Position numbers and translations under genes: made by a program. 64,000 bases of DNA from Siphonodentalium dalli (taxonomy: Eukaryota; Mollusca; Scaphopoda; Gadilida; Siphonodentaliidae). Positions 1-14,100 of the stretch are shown here, piece by piece (within the stretch, counting starts at the first letter, position 1; every line of letters begins with the position of its first letter). The stretch covers positions 15,252,440-15,316,439 of the forward strand of contig CP136061.1 of assembly GCA_032622095.1 (NCBI GenBank). Direction: 5' to 3'. The notes beneath the pieces were generated by a model that was not told where the DNA came from, searched no databases, and worked only from the letters and a program-made list of their open reading frames with translations.

Positions 1-654
1 CTGGATCCAAATTTATACCACAACAATTATCGAACACAAAGAATGAGCTACCAATTAAATACCTGATTCTATTTCAAAAATCCTATCGACAAGCAATGCA
101 TTATGACGCTCGCTTGACAAATGTATTCAACAAATAGTGATTACTTCGTACGGAAGTTTGAGGACGCCACAGAAAAACCAGTTTGCTCGTTGACCTCCAG
201 TCAACAACAAGCGAAGACGACTGTTTAAAAACCAACATTTTTGAATCGCGTGATACTACGATGACTATAAGTAAGTGTGATCCCGCAGCCAAATATCATA
301 ACAACTCACCCCCAAACACCCCCCCCCCCCCACAAACCCCACAAGAATGACCCTCCGTGTCCGGGATATGAACACTCCTTATATTAGTCATATTGTATAA
401 GCAAACATAATTGATGATTTATTCGTCAATTATGGTCGTTTATTCAGATACTAATGTTCATACTATTAGTTCTCACCAATGAACATAATCATAATTATCT
501 CTTTATTTCATTTATGTTACATTCTTAAGAATAATTGTTCTGCATGAAAATGTGTCTTGACCAATAAAATGATTCGTATCCGTAGTCTGCTGTAATCTCG
601 TTCAGTGATTCATATCGTGGTGATTCCGGAAACACTCCACAATCAACGGTTTAT
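1..654. other. Downstream flank, no gene recognised
   Basis: AT-rich sequence with a C14 run at about 318-331. Minus-strand AATAAA occurs at 418-423 and again near 436-441 and 649-654. It could be distal 3' UTR of the Notch ligand, but no specific polyadenylation site can be assigned. Confidence 0.4.
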
Positions 655-1560
655 TTCCCCCAGGATGACCATCCATGCGAAGAATATGTACATGTAGTTC
701 ATTGTTACCCCCAGCCTCCATGTGAGGAATGTGTACATGTAGTCCATTGTTACACCCCCTCCCCGCCCTAACCTCCATGCGATTAATATGTACATGTAGT
801 ACATTGTTACCCCCCCCCCCCCCAGCCTCCATGTCAGGAATATATACATGTAGTCCATTGTTATCCCCCCACCCGCCCGAACCTCCATGTGATGAATATG
901 TACATGTGGTCCAGAGTCCCCCCCCCGAGCCTCCATGTGAGGAATATGTACATGTAGTCCATAGTTCCTCCCCCCGAGCCTCCATGTGAGGAATATGTAC
1001 ATGTAGTCCATAGTTACCCCCCCCCCCCGAGCATCCATGTGAGGAATATGTACATGTAGTCCATAGTTACCCCCCCCCCCCCCCCCGAGCATCCATGTGA
1101 GGAATATGTACATGTCGTCCATTGTTACCCCCATCCCGCCCGAACCTCCATGTGATGAATATGTACATGTAGTCCATTGTTACACCCCCGTCCCAAGCCT
1201 CCATGTGATGAATATGTACATGTAGTCCATTGTTACCCTCCCCCCCCCCCCGCCCGAGCCTCCATGTAATGAATATGTACATGTAGTCCATTATTACACT
1301 CCGAGCCCCCATGTGAGGAATGTGTACATGTAGTCCATTATTACCCCCCCCCCCCCACTCCCGAACCTCCATGTGATGAATATGTACATCATGTAGTCCA
1401 TTGTTACACTCCGAGCCTCCGTGTGAGGAATGTGTACATGTAGTCCATTGTTACCCCCCCCCCCCCACTCCCGAACCTCCATGTGATGAATATGTACATG
1501 TAGTCCATTGTTACACTCCGAGCCTCCATGTGAGGAATATGAACATGTAGTAGTCCGCTG
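655..1560. repeat. Minisatellite, about 55-bp unit with C runs, about 16 copies
   Basis: The unit holds GGAATATGTACATGTAGTCC, then ATTGTTA, a run of 8-15 C, and GAGCCTCCATGTGA. Units vary in C-run length. Open frames on both strands here are a by-product of the repeat. Downstream of the Notch-ligand stop. Confidence 0.9.
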
Positions 1561-2008
1561 TTAACAACCCACCCCAGAGCCACAATGGAGTACACTGGAA
1601 TGACATACAGTACGTAAAATGTGTGAGATACGCAAGACACTCAACACCGGCTACACCAGGATTCATGGTGATTGTTTCGCTCTTATCCACGGTAAACTTG
1701 CGTGGGTGGAGCTGATTATATGCGTGGGTGGAGCCGATTAATATGAATTAACACAAATCCTGGAAGCTGACCGGGGCTCTCCATGCAAGAGTCACTGAGA
1801 ATCGCTGCAAAAACACCTTCTAAAGGATAGTTCACATACAATCCTCGTCACCCAAGATGTTGATGTTGAGTGGGTCATCGTGAATAACTCTCCAAAAAAC
1901 ATCGCCACGGTGTTCAGTGTTTTGCTTATCGTGCACTCTTTAAAACTGTATAGTGATCCATAGCTTGGTAACTAGTCGCGTGGGGTCCCCGAAAACATCG
2001 TCTATCAT
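1561..2008 (-). other. Probable 3' UTR of the Notch ligand
   Basis: Starts immediately after the TGA at 2009. No coding frame, no array and no clear AATAAA in this stretch. The end of the transcript may lie beyond the minisatellite at 655-1560. Confidence 0.5.
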
Positions 2009-2168
2009 TCAACTTTTGCTTTCTCCTCGAAACGAGCCCAGAGTCACAGTATTACTCATATAGAGAGCGTTTACGAACGATTCAGGTTGTGTTTCATCTG
2101 GATCCAGAGAATTGCAAATATTATCGTTGTGAATCACGTTGTCATAAAGATGATTGTCGCAGGGTTTT
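2009..2168 (-). CDS. Notch ligand exon 14: cytoplasmic tail and stop
   Basis: Acceptor CTATATTTCAG|AAAACC; 160 nt, phase 2 in, ending TGA at 2011-2009. The 53-residue tail is short for the family. It has YDNV (887-890), a YxxPhi-like endocytosis motif, and NICN (895-898), which fits the NxxN Neuralized-binding pattern known from Delta/Serrate. It ends GESKS, so it has no hydrophobic PDZ-binding C-terminus. Both motif assignments are inferences. Confidence 0.9.
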
Positions 2169-5100
2169 CTGAAATATAGAGAACAGTGTCACATATAAGA
2201 AACATATAAGGAGGTGTGGTTTCATGGCTGCTATCACGGGGATAGTTAAATATGTGACATGCATGTATGTGTTTTATAATAGAGCGCATGCCATGCATAG
2301 ACACACAGTGTATAATAATTCAGTTGTTTATGCATCCAGTCTCTTCATACGTACACATTGTAATCATTCAGATTGTAAATTACATGTGTGTGCTCTGCTT
2401 TGTTAGAGAATACTACTAAATTTACAAACCATATATAGCCTCTTTCCAAAAAATAGCATTTGCATCGACACTCTATCGAGGTTAAGATGAATGATAACTA
2501 TCCGATCGGTTAAAATGTTTATCATTCAGTAAATGATAACTTGAAAACTCCAATAATATTGCTATTTGTGTGCAAGGGAAATTTTCGGCAAGATGTACGA
2601 AGTGTGTTTATTATACGCATGTGTATCCAGAGGATATGCATACGCAAAGATCGTTCGTTCTTTTGTAACGACAAGACATCGCCTGTGTCACCCCTGGTCA
2701 AGTGGTCCTGCTAATATGCTATGGTGCGATTGGTCCTGCTGAATTGCTATGATACTGTTAGGGCAAACTGATGCTGTTAACATAAGGTACCGTTATAATT
2801 TTTTAATTTGGCTTTTTCTCGGTGTTCTGATAATTTGAATATATCCAAGAAAAGCCATTATGCTTAGCCATATATATTGCGAAATATGTGTATTAATTGT
2901 TGAAAATGGACTATAATCAAGACGGTTATTCGCGTCGTTTTAGAAACACCAGCGCAGTCATTATTATATTTTTCAAAAATATAATGTGTTCTTGGATGTT
3001 TCATATATACACACACGAAAATGAAAACTTTAGAAAAAATAACGGTACTTTTTCGTAACGGCATTCAGCAGGACCACCAGCATCATAGCATATTAGCAGG
3101 ACCACTTGACCAGGGGTGAGTGTATCCCCATGTCGCATTTTAGGCGATCGGTCATCTGTGTCAGTAACACAATCGTCTTATAAGCCTGTACACCGTGACT
3201 GTGTGATTATAATGCAGGGACGTTTTCATTGACTGTATATGAAATATATGTAACTATGCCGGAAATCAAAATGCCTAAAGCGAAAAATAATAGGCAAAAT
3301 CCAAAATGAAAAGAACGTCTATTGCCACCGTTGATAAATCATCGTGACAAGTGACCGAACAGCAACTCGGAAATATAAACCGTTAATCTCAATGTCAATA
3401 CAACTCCCGAGGTTAGCAAATGGTAATCCTATCAAACAGCCATGGCATTGGATACATGTAAAATGGTATAAGACACAGACAAAACTTCACGGGCGCATTA
3501 ATTGAGTATAGTGCGTGGATACACCCATGAGTAAACCGCGGAGTTTCGAAGATTATAAAACATTCGTAGAACACTCACGGCCGTTTCCTTCGTCGCACGA
3601 GGATGATGGCGATACAGAGCACGGTGATTAGTAACAAACCCGCTGCTAACACTATGTACCAGTTTTCTACAATCCACGACTGAAAATAAAAAGGTGATTG
3701 TCAGCACAGTATACATGTACATAACATAACCATCTGTTATACACACGAATAACAATGCCGATTACATAATGTACAGCAGTTCTCAAAATGACAATGCCAC
3801 TCTCATTACATAATAAAACTCGTTCTAATTATTGAGAAAGTTTTAATTGACCCCTTTTGCATGATGAACTACTGCAGATTGAATTAAGATCAGGGTACAT
3901 TCGTCACTAGAATTTGTGTTCTTTCTATCAGTTGTTTTGTTTTTCCATATCCGTAGTTACGATACGGATTCGAGCAACCAAGCATGGGCACACGAGCTTT
4001 GTGTGTAATCGTCGAGTATACCACCACATGGCATATAAACAACGTAATTGAATAGATATAATCACGGAAAACATATCTTATTTTGAGAGATTTTTTAACC
4101 CTGTGCCAATGCATTCTCTTATATATGCGAGTCGACCATAGGTCGCCTCGCATATATAAGAGAATGCATTGGCCTAACAATTTTTTATCATTTTTTTTAA
4201 ATAAATGTTTCTTACAATTTTAGGACATAAAATAAAAAAAACATCCATTGCAGGGAGCCCAACACATATATAGAAGCATATAGAAGAGTGTCGTCTGCTC
4301 ATGTTTGTCTGGGGCTCTGTATGGGTGAAATTATAAAATTGTTATGGTCGACTCGCATATATAAGAGAATGCATTGGCACAGGGTAAAAAATCCCGACTT
4401 ACGACTGGATTTGATATGGCGGGTCACATATCTAGAAAGTACATAATTGTAATACGACCCTGCCTAACTATGCTAGGACATAAAATAAAAAACATCCATT
4501 ACCCTGCAGGGAGCCACACACATATATAGAAGCATATAGAAGAGTGTCGTCTGCTCATGTTTGTCCGGGGCTCTGTATGGGTGAAATGTGAGTGGCAAGA
4601 AGTTTTAACGGCACAATTTTCTAAAAAACGGACTCGTAGTCGTCAATTCTGCGAAAATGTTTTTGGACGATGATGATGACGACGACGACGACGACGACGA
4701 TGAAGACGATAACGCTGGTGATGACGACGACGACGATGAAGACGATAACGCTGGTGGTGACGATCACGACAATGACGACGACGATGATGAATTAATAGAC
4801 TGGCGGCAGCGGCGGCCGACGAAGACGACGATGATGATGAATTATTAGACTTACGTCACTCGGCGGTGCTGATTTTTGTTCTGCTGTCAGAGCACCGGGA
4901 CTGATGAGTCCAGTATAAATAGGAAGCGGTAAAATGGAGTCTATTTTCATGAGAGGGACTTTATTCCATGATTCCCTCAGAATATCTTCCTTCACAAATC
5001 CGTCATCTCCGGAAATCTTCACCTCTACCCGCGATATAACATTTCTGAAAAACAGGAAGATGAAATCGTCACATCTATACCCGCGATATTCCATTTCTTA

Positions 5101-8100
5101 AAAACAGGGATATGAAATCTTCACCTCTACCCGCGATATAACATTTCTGAAAAACAGGAAGATGAAATCGTCACATCTATACCCGCGATATTCCATTTCT
5201 TAAAAACAGGGATATGAAATCCTCACCTCTACTCGCGATATAACATTTCTCAAAAAAACAAACAGGAAGATGAAAGCTTCACCTCTACTCGCGATATAAC
5301 ATTTCTGAAAAACAGGGATTTATTTAGAAGGATGTAGGTTAAAGTTGCATTCAGGGTTCCAGACATCCACAACAACAACATAAAACATTTGATCTGAAAT
5401 CGTTTTCTGCTTTGTTCTGTTGAATTCTGAGATATTAACTAATTATGAGATATAAACTGGACCTATAAATAAAAAATTATATTATTGTTGTTATTGAAAA
5501 ATTAACTAAAATCAAATGAATAATTGTTGGTTTCACAGTGCAACTAATTTTTGTTTCGGTCTTTCAGATTGGAAAGTTCCCTCTTCTGTCTCTGAATTGA
5601 TAAATTCAGTGACTTCAATAAGCCTTTCCGGAGCATAACAAGCCGTATAAACCCGGAGCATAACAAGCCGTATAAACCCGGAGCATAACAAGCCGTATAA
5701 ACCCGGAGCATAACAAGCCGTATAAACCCGGAGCATAACAAGCCGTATAAACCCGGAGCATAACAAGCCGTATAAACCCGTAGCATAACAAGCCGTATAA
5801 ACCCGGATCATAACAAGCCGTATAAACCCGGAGCATAACAAGCCGTATAAACCCGGAGCATAACAAGCCGTATAAACCCGGAGCATAACAAGCCGTATAA
5901 ACCCGTAGCATAACAAGCCGTATAAACCCGGAGCATAACAAGCCGTATAAACCCGGAGCATAACAAGCCGTATAAACCCGTAGCATAACAAGCCGTATAA
6001 ACCCGGAGCATAACAAGCCGTATAAACCCGGAGCATAACAAGCCGTATAAACCCGGAGCATAACAAGCCGTATAAACTCGGAGCATAACAAGCCGTATAA
6101 ACCCGGAGCATAACAAGCCGTATAAACCCGGAGCATAACAAGCCGTATAAACCCGGAGCATAACAAGCCGTATAAACCCGGAGCATAACAAGCCGTATAA
6201 ACCCGGAGCATAACAAGCCGTATAAACCCGGAGCATAACAAGCCGTATAAACCCGGAGCATAACAAGCCGTATAAACCCGGAGCATAACAAGCCGTATAA
6301 ACCCGGAGCATAACAAGCCGTATAAACCCGGAGCATAACAAGCCGTATAAACCCGGAGCATAACAAGCCGTATAAACCCGGAGCATAACAAGCCGTATAA
6401 ACCCGGAGCATAACAAGCCGTATAAACCCGGAGCATAACAAGCCGTATAAAACTATTTCGCGTATTGTTTTATTCCCAGAAATGTACCAAAAGCGAGAAC
6501 TCCTAAAAAAATTCTTTAATCAGAAAAACATGATGTTGAGAAATGGAAAGTATAATCAAAACATGGAGAAAAAGAAGACATGCATTATGTTAAACATATC
6601 ATCATCATCCTCGTCATATTCGTCATCATATATAGTCGCCGCCGCCATCGTCGTCATCACCATCAATGTGAGACACCAAACCGACAAGGGCCTTTAAATT
6701 ATGACATAAAAGTCGGCATTTTTATGACATAAAAGTCGGCATTTTTTTTACCCTGTGCCAATGTATTCTCTTATATATGCGAGTCGACCATATGTCACCT
6801 CGCATATATAAGAGAATGCATTGGCCTAACAATTTTTTACAATTTTAATAATTTTTTCTTGTATTTTATAATTTCACCCATACAGAGCCCCAGACAAACA
6901 TGAGCAGACGACACTCTTCTATATGCTTCTATATATGTGTGGGGCTCCCTGCAGGGTAATGGATGTTTTTTATTTTATGTCCTAAAAATTGTAAGAAACA
7001 TTTATTTAAAAAAAATGATAAAAAATTGTTAGGCCAATGCATTCTCTTATATATGCGAGGCGACCTATGGGCGACTCGCATATATAAGAGAATGCATTGG
7101 CACAGGGTAAAAAATCCCGACTTACGACTGGATTTGATATGGCGGGTCACATATATATATCAAAGCCGAAACAGTAACATTTCACCCAGACCACTAAAAA
7201 TATCGACGATCCGCCGCAAATCAAACGTTTAACGTTTAACTCACTTTTATAATTTCTCCATATCTCCAGTATAATATTCGTAATCTAACTATAACTCACC
7301 CCATATTTCCAGTATAATGTTCGTAGTTTGTGTGAACCATTATCTTATCCGATAGAGGTTGATGTATAAACTCGGTCATTACTCTTTTGATGGATGATCG
7401 TAAAAGGTTCTCATTCTCCGCAGACACTTTACCATCCAGATATATAATCAACTGTCCATCCGTGGCTGCAGAAATAAATTATAAAATTGTATAGATATAG
7501 AAATCCTAGCGGCTGGAAACACATGCGTTCTGAATCTCTATATATATAGATTAAGACAAAAACTTTACCATCTAGTTATAAAATCGACTGTCCGTCAGTG
7601 ACTGAAGAAATAAATTTAAAAATGGTTGCAAGATGCATAAATCGTAGGGGCTGGAAACTCATGCGTTCTGAATCGCTGTAGCTTCTAACAAAAACTTTAC
7701 AATCCAGTTATAAAAGTCAGTAGCTGAAGAAATAAATTCACAAACTTGTTGTAATAATATAGAGATCATAGGGGCTGGAAACATGCGTTCTGAATTACAA
7801 ACTTGTTGAAACCCTACTACGTATCACGGTCCCATCACTTAGACATTTCTTAGACAACGTAGATTAAATATCTCGAAACGACTACTATACCGTTATTGGT
7901 GCATTGTGTTGCAAATCGAGTTATTGTTTTTAGAACTTTTAATCCGATACAGATATCCCGATGTATCATTGTTGAGTACTCGTTACTCAACTGTTGAATT
8001 CAATTTCCTCAAAAAATTATCACTCAACAGTTACTTTTTGAGTAGACATTTATAGTTAATACGATGTTCAGTGTACGGTCGAAGGCCTCCATTAAAGTTG

Positions 8101-11100
8101 AATTGATCAAAAATCGCATGTTACCGCGTTAAGATTACCCAGGATCAATTCACCTCTCTTCGTTGTATAACCATACCATGCCATGCATAACTATCATAAA
8201 GCTAAGGACTTAATTTATATATTGGGCCAGACGTAATATCAACAAATGTTCCGCCCAGTAAGAAACAGCGTCTTTGATTGGTCGGAGAGCCGCACAATAT
8301 CTTCCATATTTACGTCTCGAGCCTTCAACATACATATTCAATGGAAATCAAGACAACCGCTAAATCGGCTCTCATTGGACTGCTTTTCGTGACGCCCTTT
8401 ACGGAGCCTATATATATATATATATATACGAAAACCCTGTCCCATGCAATGAATGCTCTTATATATGCGAGTCTCCCATAGGGTATGCTTTGGCCTAACA
8501 ATATTTACCTTGACCTTGTAATCCTGTGCATTATATGATATATACATATGTTTAACCCACCAGGAGCACCGTACAGATGAAAGCATGCACCACGGAGTGT
8601 CGTCTGCTACAGTCTATGCGGGGATCTATATGGGGTTCGCTCGTCTACTCGTCGTTCCGCGACTCTGTGACATTGATTGTCCATAGTATTACAAAATGTG
8701 ACAATTTTTTTGAAAGGATCATCAAAAAGTGTAAGGTATATTGCCTTGAAATCTCACCTGGTTTTATGGGATCATTGAACATCTCACATATAGTCCCTGT
8801 CCACGTGACCGCACAATGACACGTGAAGTCATTTCCAACAACCGAACACGTCCCGCTATGTCTGCACGGGCTGGACGAACAGGCGTCGAAATATTCACAT
8901 CTCTGGCCATGCCATGGCGCGTCACACACACATGAATAGGAACCAATACCATCAACGCATGTAGCGTTGTTCAAGCATGGGTTCTCAATGCATTCATCGA
9001 TGTTCATCGCACAGTCCACCCCAGTCCACCCGTCTGAGCAGAAACAATGAAATCCAGCGATCTTATCTCTACATTTACCGTTATTTTTACACGGATTGAT
9101 GAAACAATCGTCAATATTTTCGTCGCAAAATTTCCCACTCCATCCATCCTCACATTCGCAGTAGAACTCTGCTTTGTGGTTGTGGCACGTTCCATTGTTC
9201 TGGCACGGCTCGCTCAGACATTCATCTATCTCTTCAAAACATAAGCGACCAGTGTAACCAGGGAGACATAGGCATCGATGACCGTTAACTTCATCTATAC
9301 AAGTTCCTCCGTTAACACATGGGAGGTCGTGACATTCGTCGATGTTGATTTGGCATAATTCTCCAGCAAACCCTTCCGCGCACGTGCAAGCGAAACCGCC
9401 AATGAAATCAGTGCAGTTGGCGCCGTGCTCGCAAGGCGAGCTAAGGCATTCGTCCACATCCATCTCACAGTGTGAGCCTGTAAAATGTAGAGTTATCATT
9501 CCTTATTAAACTATTGAGAGAGAAAAAACCGTTTTGAGGCTGGATTTGAATGGGATAAGCGATATCACAGGGTCGTGGCTGTATTGGGTTCAGCCAGCTC
9601 CGTTTCGTGGTTTCAGAGATTCTTCCAGCCCGGTTCCGTGGTTTCAATGCTACTGGTCAAAGTTTTGGAGAAGCATTTCCATGTGGAGCTTTTGAAGTAT
9701 TCATGATTTCCATATATGGAATGCTGCTCCAAAACTTTGGCCTGTAGCACTAAAACCACAGGACCGGACCTAGTGTATCCAATATGACCGCGAGTTAGTG
9801 ACAGGTCGTATTGTGGACGTGGGTGTTAAACGTAATCATGGCCTGGAATTTAGCACGAATTCGGTCGGTAAACTTTTCGGAATTTGAATTGTGAAAATTC
9901 TGGAAGATGTAGCCAGTGTGTATCTAATGAGACGTCATCGTGATTTTGTCGTAATTTTATTTCGGGTTGTTTCTGTTTTGGGGCGGCACAAAATAGTTCC
10001 CAGTTATTATATCCGCAGAAAATATCACCGGGAATTCAACTGGGAGTCCAGATACATACTGGTGGCATATCATTCCTATCTAAATATGCCATTATTATCT
10101 ATGTAGGCTCCGACTGGAATTCCCTGTGATATTATGTGCGGGGTATAATAACTATAGGAATGACTTGGTTGTATAATTATGGATATTAAAATTATCCTCA
10201 GTGAACCACTTAATTGCCAAAATTCAGACAGGTGTCAGGTGTCAGGATTCAATTTGTCATTGCTGAAACTAATATATTGAAAGCATGAACTATCGTCATT
10301 CGATTTTAGGAATAAATCACTTATTCAAAAAGAACTTATTAAAATATTTATCATACTCACCGTGAAATCCATCGGCACAAATACACGAAAAGCCGTTCAC
10401 AATATCCTGACAAGTTGCGTGGTTGAGGCACGGATTTGATTGACATTCGTCAACTTCGATCTGACACACTAGCCCCTTCCACCCGGCAGCACATGAACAG
10501 TTGTAGCCATTCACATTATCGAGGCATATTCCCTCATGTTGGCACGGTGAGCTGACGCATTCGTCGATATTCACTTCACAGTCCTTCCCTAAATATTAAA
10601 AATACATAGAGGGGTTCAGATTGTGACTCGCAACTTAATGGACCAAGTATTCTCGGTCCAAAACAGCTTGGGATGTCGATTGGGTTGATTCTGTTTTGAA
10701 CCGAGAATATGAAACAATCGTATCATCACTAGCAAACCTTTTTCTATCACGGTAAATGATATATCATTTTGAAGACAGATTAACTGCAGACATGCATGTC
10801 AGACGATTAATAACATTCAAGAGTTCACGTGAATACGCGGGCTCTACGTGTAAATGTAGTACGTATTTTCAATGAAAGTCTGTCATAGAAAAGTACCGGG
10901 ACGGGGCTCGGTCCAAAACAGCATCTACCCAACCGATATCCCAAGCTGGTGTGAACCGAGAAGCCTTGGTCTAAACACAAGGGTGTCCAATAGTGTGACA
11001 ACTGTTGTTGTGTGTAGACCAAAATCAAATAATTTCCAACATATAGGGGTGTCAGGTTGATAAACTTGAGGTACCAGACTACTATATACTATCAGTTGGA

Positions 11101-14100
11101 AAGTTCCTTCCAACCCAGGGGGCACCGGAAATCCCATGGTGGACAGCCTTTTCATTATTTATTTGCGTCATACCTGAAAATCCCTCGGTGCAGACACATT
11201 GATATTCAATGTGGGCGTCGTGACATATCCCGTTGCCAGAACACGTGACGTTGACGCAATCATCGATGCTGGTTTCACATGATAGCCCCTCCCACCCGGC
11301 CACACAGTGACAGGAATATCCGAACACGTCGTCAGTACACGCTCCAGAATGAAGACATGGCGAACTGAGACATTCATCAATATCGGTCTCACACCGGTCT
11401 CCTGTAACAATGATGGTAACATTATAGTGACACTCCACAGTATCGACAGGGAGGGTACAAATAATAACATCGGTCACCTGTAACAATGATGGTAACATTA
11501 AAGTGACACCCCACAGTATCGACAGGGAGGGGTACAAAGAATAACATCGGTCACCTGTAACAATGATGGTAACATTATAGTGACACTCCACAGTATCGAC
11601 GGGGAGGGGTACAAATAATAACATCGGTAACCTGTAACAATGATAGTTACATTATAGTGACACTCCACAGTATCGACAGGGAAGGGTACAAATAATCAAT
11701 TAACCCTTTTATCAAGGTGCAGCGTTGAAGATCAGGGAGCCTCACATATATAAGAGAAGAGGGATGGGTCAATTACTATCATCTAGAGTGATGCAAACAA
11801 CGTGGCAATTCTAATCAAAATCAGTCATAAACTTGTTTTATTATAATGACCATGTTGTTTGCGTCGTTCATAGAGCGCGTGATTGTATTTTGCGCTAAGC
11901 CGTGGCTCAAATTCATTCATTTGTTGCATATATTCTGTTGCGTATAAAAGGGGATGGTCCCATAAGAATGCTCTCCCAATCGCGGGCGACAACTGTATAA
12001 TAATAATAATTAAATTGACATGCATGTATCTACATGTGTATTGTGTATCTAAATACGACTAATCACGATATTGTCCACAAATGATGGTCATATCTGGAAA
12101 AGAGACTGTCGTCAAATAGTGTATGTCTTGATAGCTTAAAAATTGGTACATACCTGTAAAACCATCTCGACAGAGACACTTGTAAGCAAGATGGACGTCA
12201 ATGCAAGATGCTTTGTTCAAACATCCGTGACCTTCGCAGTCGTCGACGCTGACGTCACACGTTGTTCCACTCCAACCGGCTACGCATGCGCACGAGTACC
12301 CATTTATGGCGTCGGTACATGTGCCATCGTTAGAACATGGATGGCTGATGCAATCGTTTATGTCCTCCTCACACAGATGACCTACAGATTAAACAAGAAA
12401 ACTATAGTCAGAAATGGTAACGCGCTTAAGATCATATATTATATACCCATGATTGTAATTATAGAATCTTTTTAATTTCTGTTATTTGTAATTGGGGCAT
12501 AGCTTATCACAAACCAAAAATCAACATTATTGACATAATGTAAACGCCAATAAACGAAATTGAAATTCTCAACTACACCTTTTACCGGGCTCGTCTCGGG
12601 GTCGCACTACAACCTGTAATGTGTCCCAATAATTAACATTCTATAAATAGAACCCCCATGCGCTATGGCAGCGCCCAGGCGAAACAAGAATTTGTACATT
12701 AGTATACACGCGGCGCGCGTTATAACTCTCATAGATGTAGTTTACCCAAATACCATACACTGTTCAATCAAAATGACAGAAAATCAAACACAGTACCACT
12801 AGTTTGTTCTTGGAGATCAAAATCACTTCTGCAGAACCTAACCTTGAGATCATCATTGACATCATCGTCGTCGTCGTCGTCGTCGTGCTAATTTTTGAGT
12901 TTGCGGGGGTTATTGGAACATTATATTTGAGAATGGATTTATGCCCATGGTGTGTGATGTTCTGAAACTCAGTGTTAATTAGGTTCTATCTCACAGCTGC
13001 ACTTGCATTACCGATACGGAGCACTATTCATAATTATACTGAACACAAGTACAAATATATTACACAAACCCAGAGTGTATATTACCGTACCTCCTTGTCT
13101 CCATGTAGAGATCGGTGAATCCTGCTTGCCAGTTACGGATCGCAAAATACGAAGTTAATGCTAATAAACAAATTTTGCGGAGATAATATCCATATTCACC
13201 ATAAATAAGTCTGATTTTCAGCAGCATTTTTCAGTAATGATAAAATAAACAATTGAGTATTCGGTGGTATTAAATGTTGTCTACCTAGCTTATTGTTTAG
13301 TCTTGCACGTCGGATAAAGTTAGCATGTGAATCACAAGTGCGCGTTAGCATGGATAACTATCTCCTTAATAGGTCTGAACATATGGTGCCGGACAGTTTG
13401 ACATTGAGGTCCACAGTGTTAATTTGGGGACCAATTTGGGTATATAGAGAAAGTAAACTAAAAAAATCATCATGCTGAAGAAACTTTGATAAAAAAATTT
13501 GATAAGAAATATACTTTCCATAGAAGATGAGGCGTAAGATGCAGAATGGGCTCAACAGAAATATAAACTTTATAAAGAAACTAAAACACTTCTTTACCCT
13601 TTACCCAACAAACCGGCCAAAAACGGCCAAATAAAGCTTCAACAGCCTAAAATATCTTCGGTCTGTCTCAATAACACCATACAAATATGGATATCATTGG
13701 AACCGGTTCATTGACCACATTGTGATGGTTACAGTTATGCCCTGTGCCAATGCATTCTCTTATATATGCGAGTCGACGATAGGTCGCCTCGCATATATAA
13801 GAGAATGCATTGGCCTAAAAAAATCTTTTTTTAACACTTTTTACCATTTTTTCTTATAATATTTTCTACATTCTTTGACAATTTGATCATTTTTAATGTG
13901 TTAAGCCAATGCATTCTCTTATATATGCGAGGCGACCTATGGTCGACTCGCATATATAAGAGAATGCATTGGCACAGGTACGTTCTGTTGGGTAAAGGGT
14001 TAATTTGATAACAAAGATAGTTTCCAGAGAAGATGAGGCATAAGCAGAATGGGGTCCACATAAGGTAAATATAGTGACGCTATGTGGGGTATAGTGTCAC

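Larger units (their letters stand above)
3680..4854 (-). other. Notch ligand intron 12
   Basis: Contains the hairpin-H composite at about 4080-4600 and the triplet repeat next to the exon 12 donor. The segment 3680-4080 holds nothing recognised. Confidence 0.85.
5045..7299 (-). other. Notch ligand intron 11
   Basis: Exon 12 boundary array, 25-bp minisatellite, a TCA-rich run (6598-6655), hairpins H2 and H3 and the exon 11 donor duplication. Little unique sequence remains. Confidence 0.85.

Noticed and set aside
4657-4848. Poly-aspartate frame on the plus strand
   Set aside because: Trinucleotide repeat in intron 12, antisense to the gene.
5533-6441. Minus-strand frames up to 302 codons (YGLLCSGFIRLVMLRV repeats)
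   Set aside because: Artefact of the uniform 25-bp minisatellite read in three phases.
3680-8757. Search for a VWC/Jagged cysteine-rich domain between the EGFs and the membrane
   Set aside because: Exons 11 and 12 join in frame directly to the transmembrane exon without cysteines, and no further phase-compatible cysteine-rich exon was found.
12143-12475. 110-codon plus-strand frame
   Set aside because: Antisense shadow of EGF exon 7.
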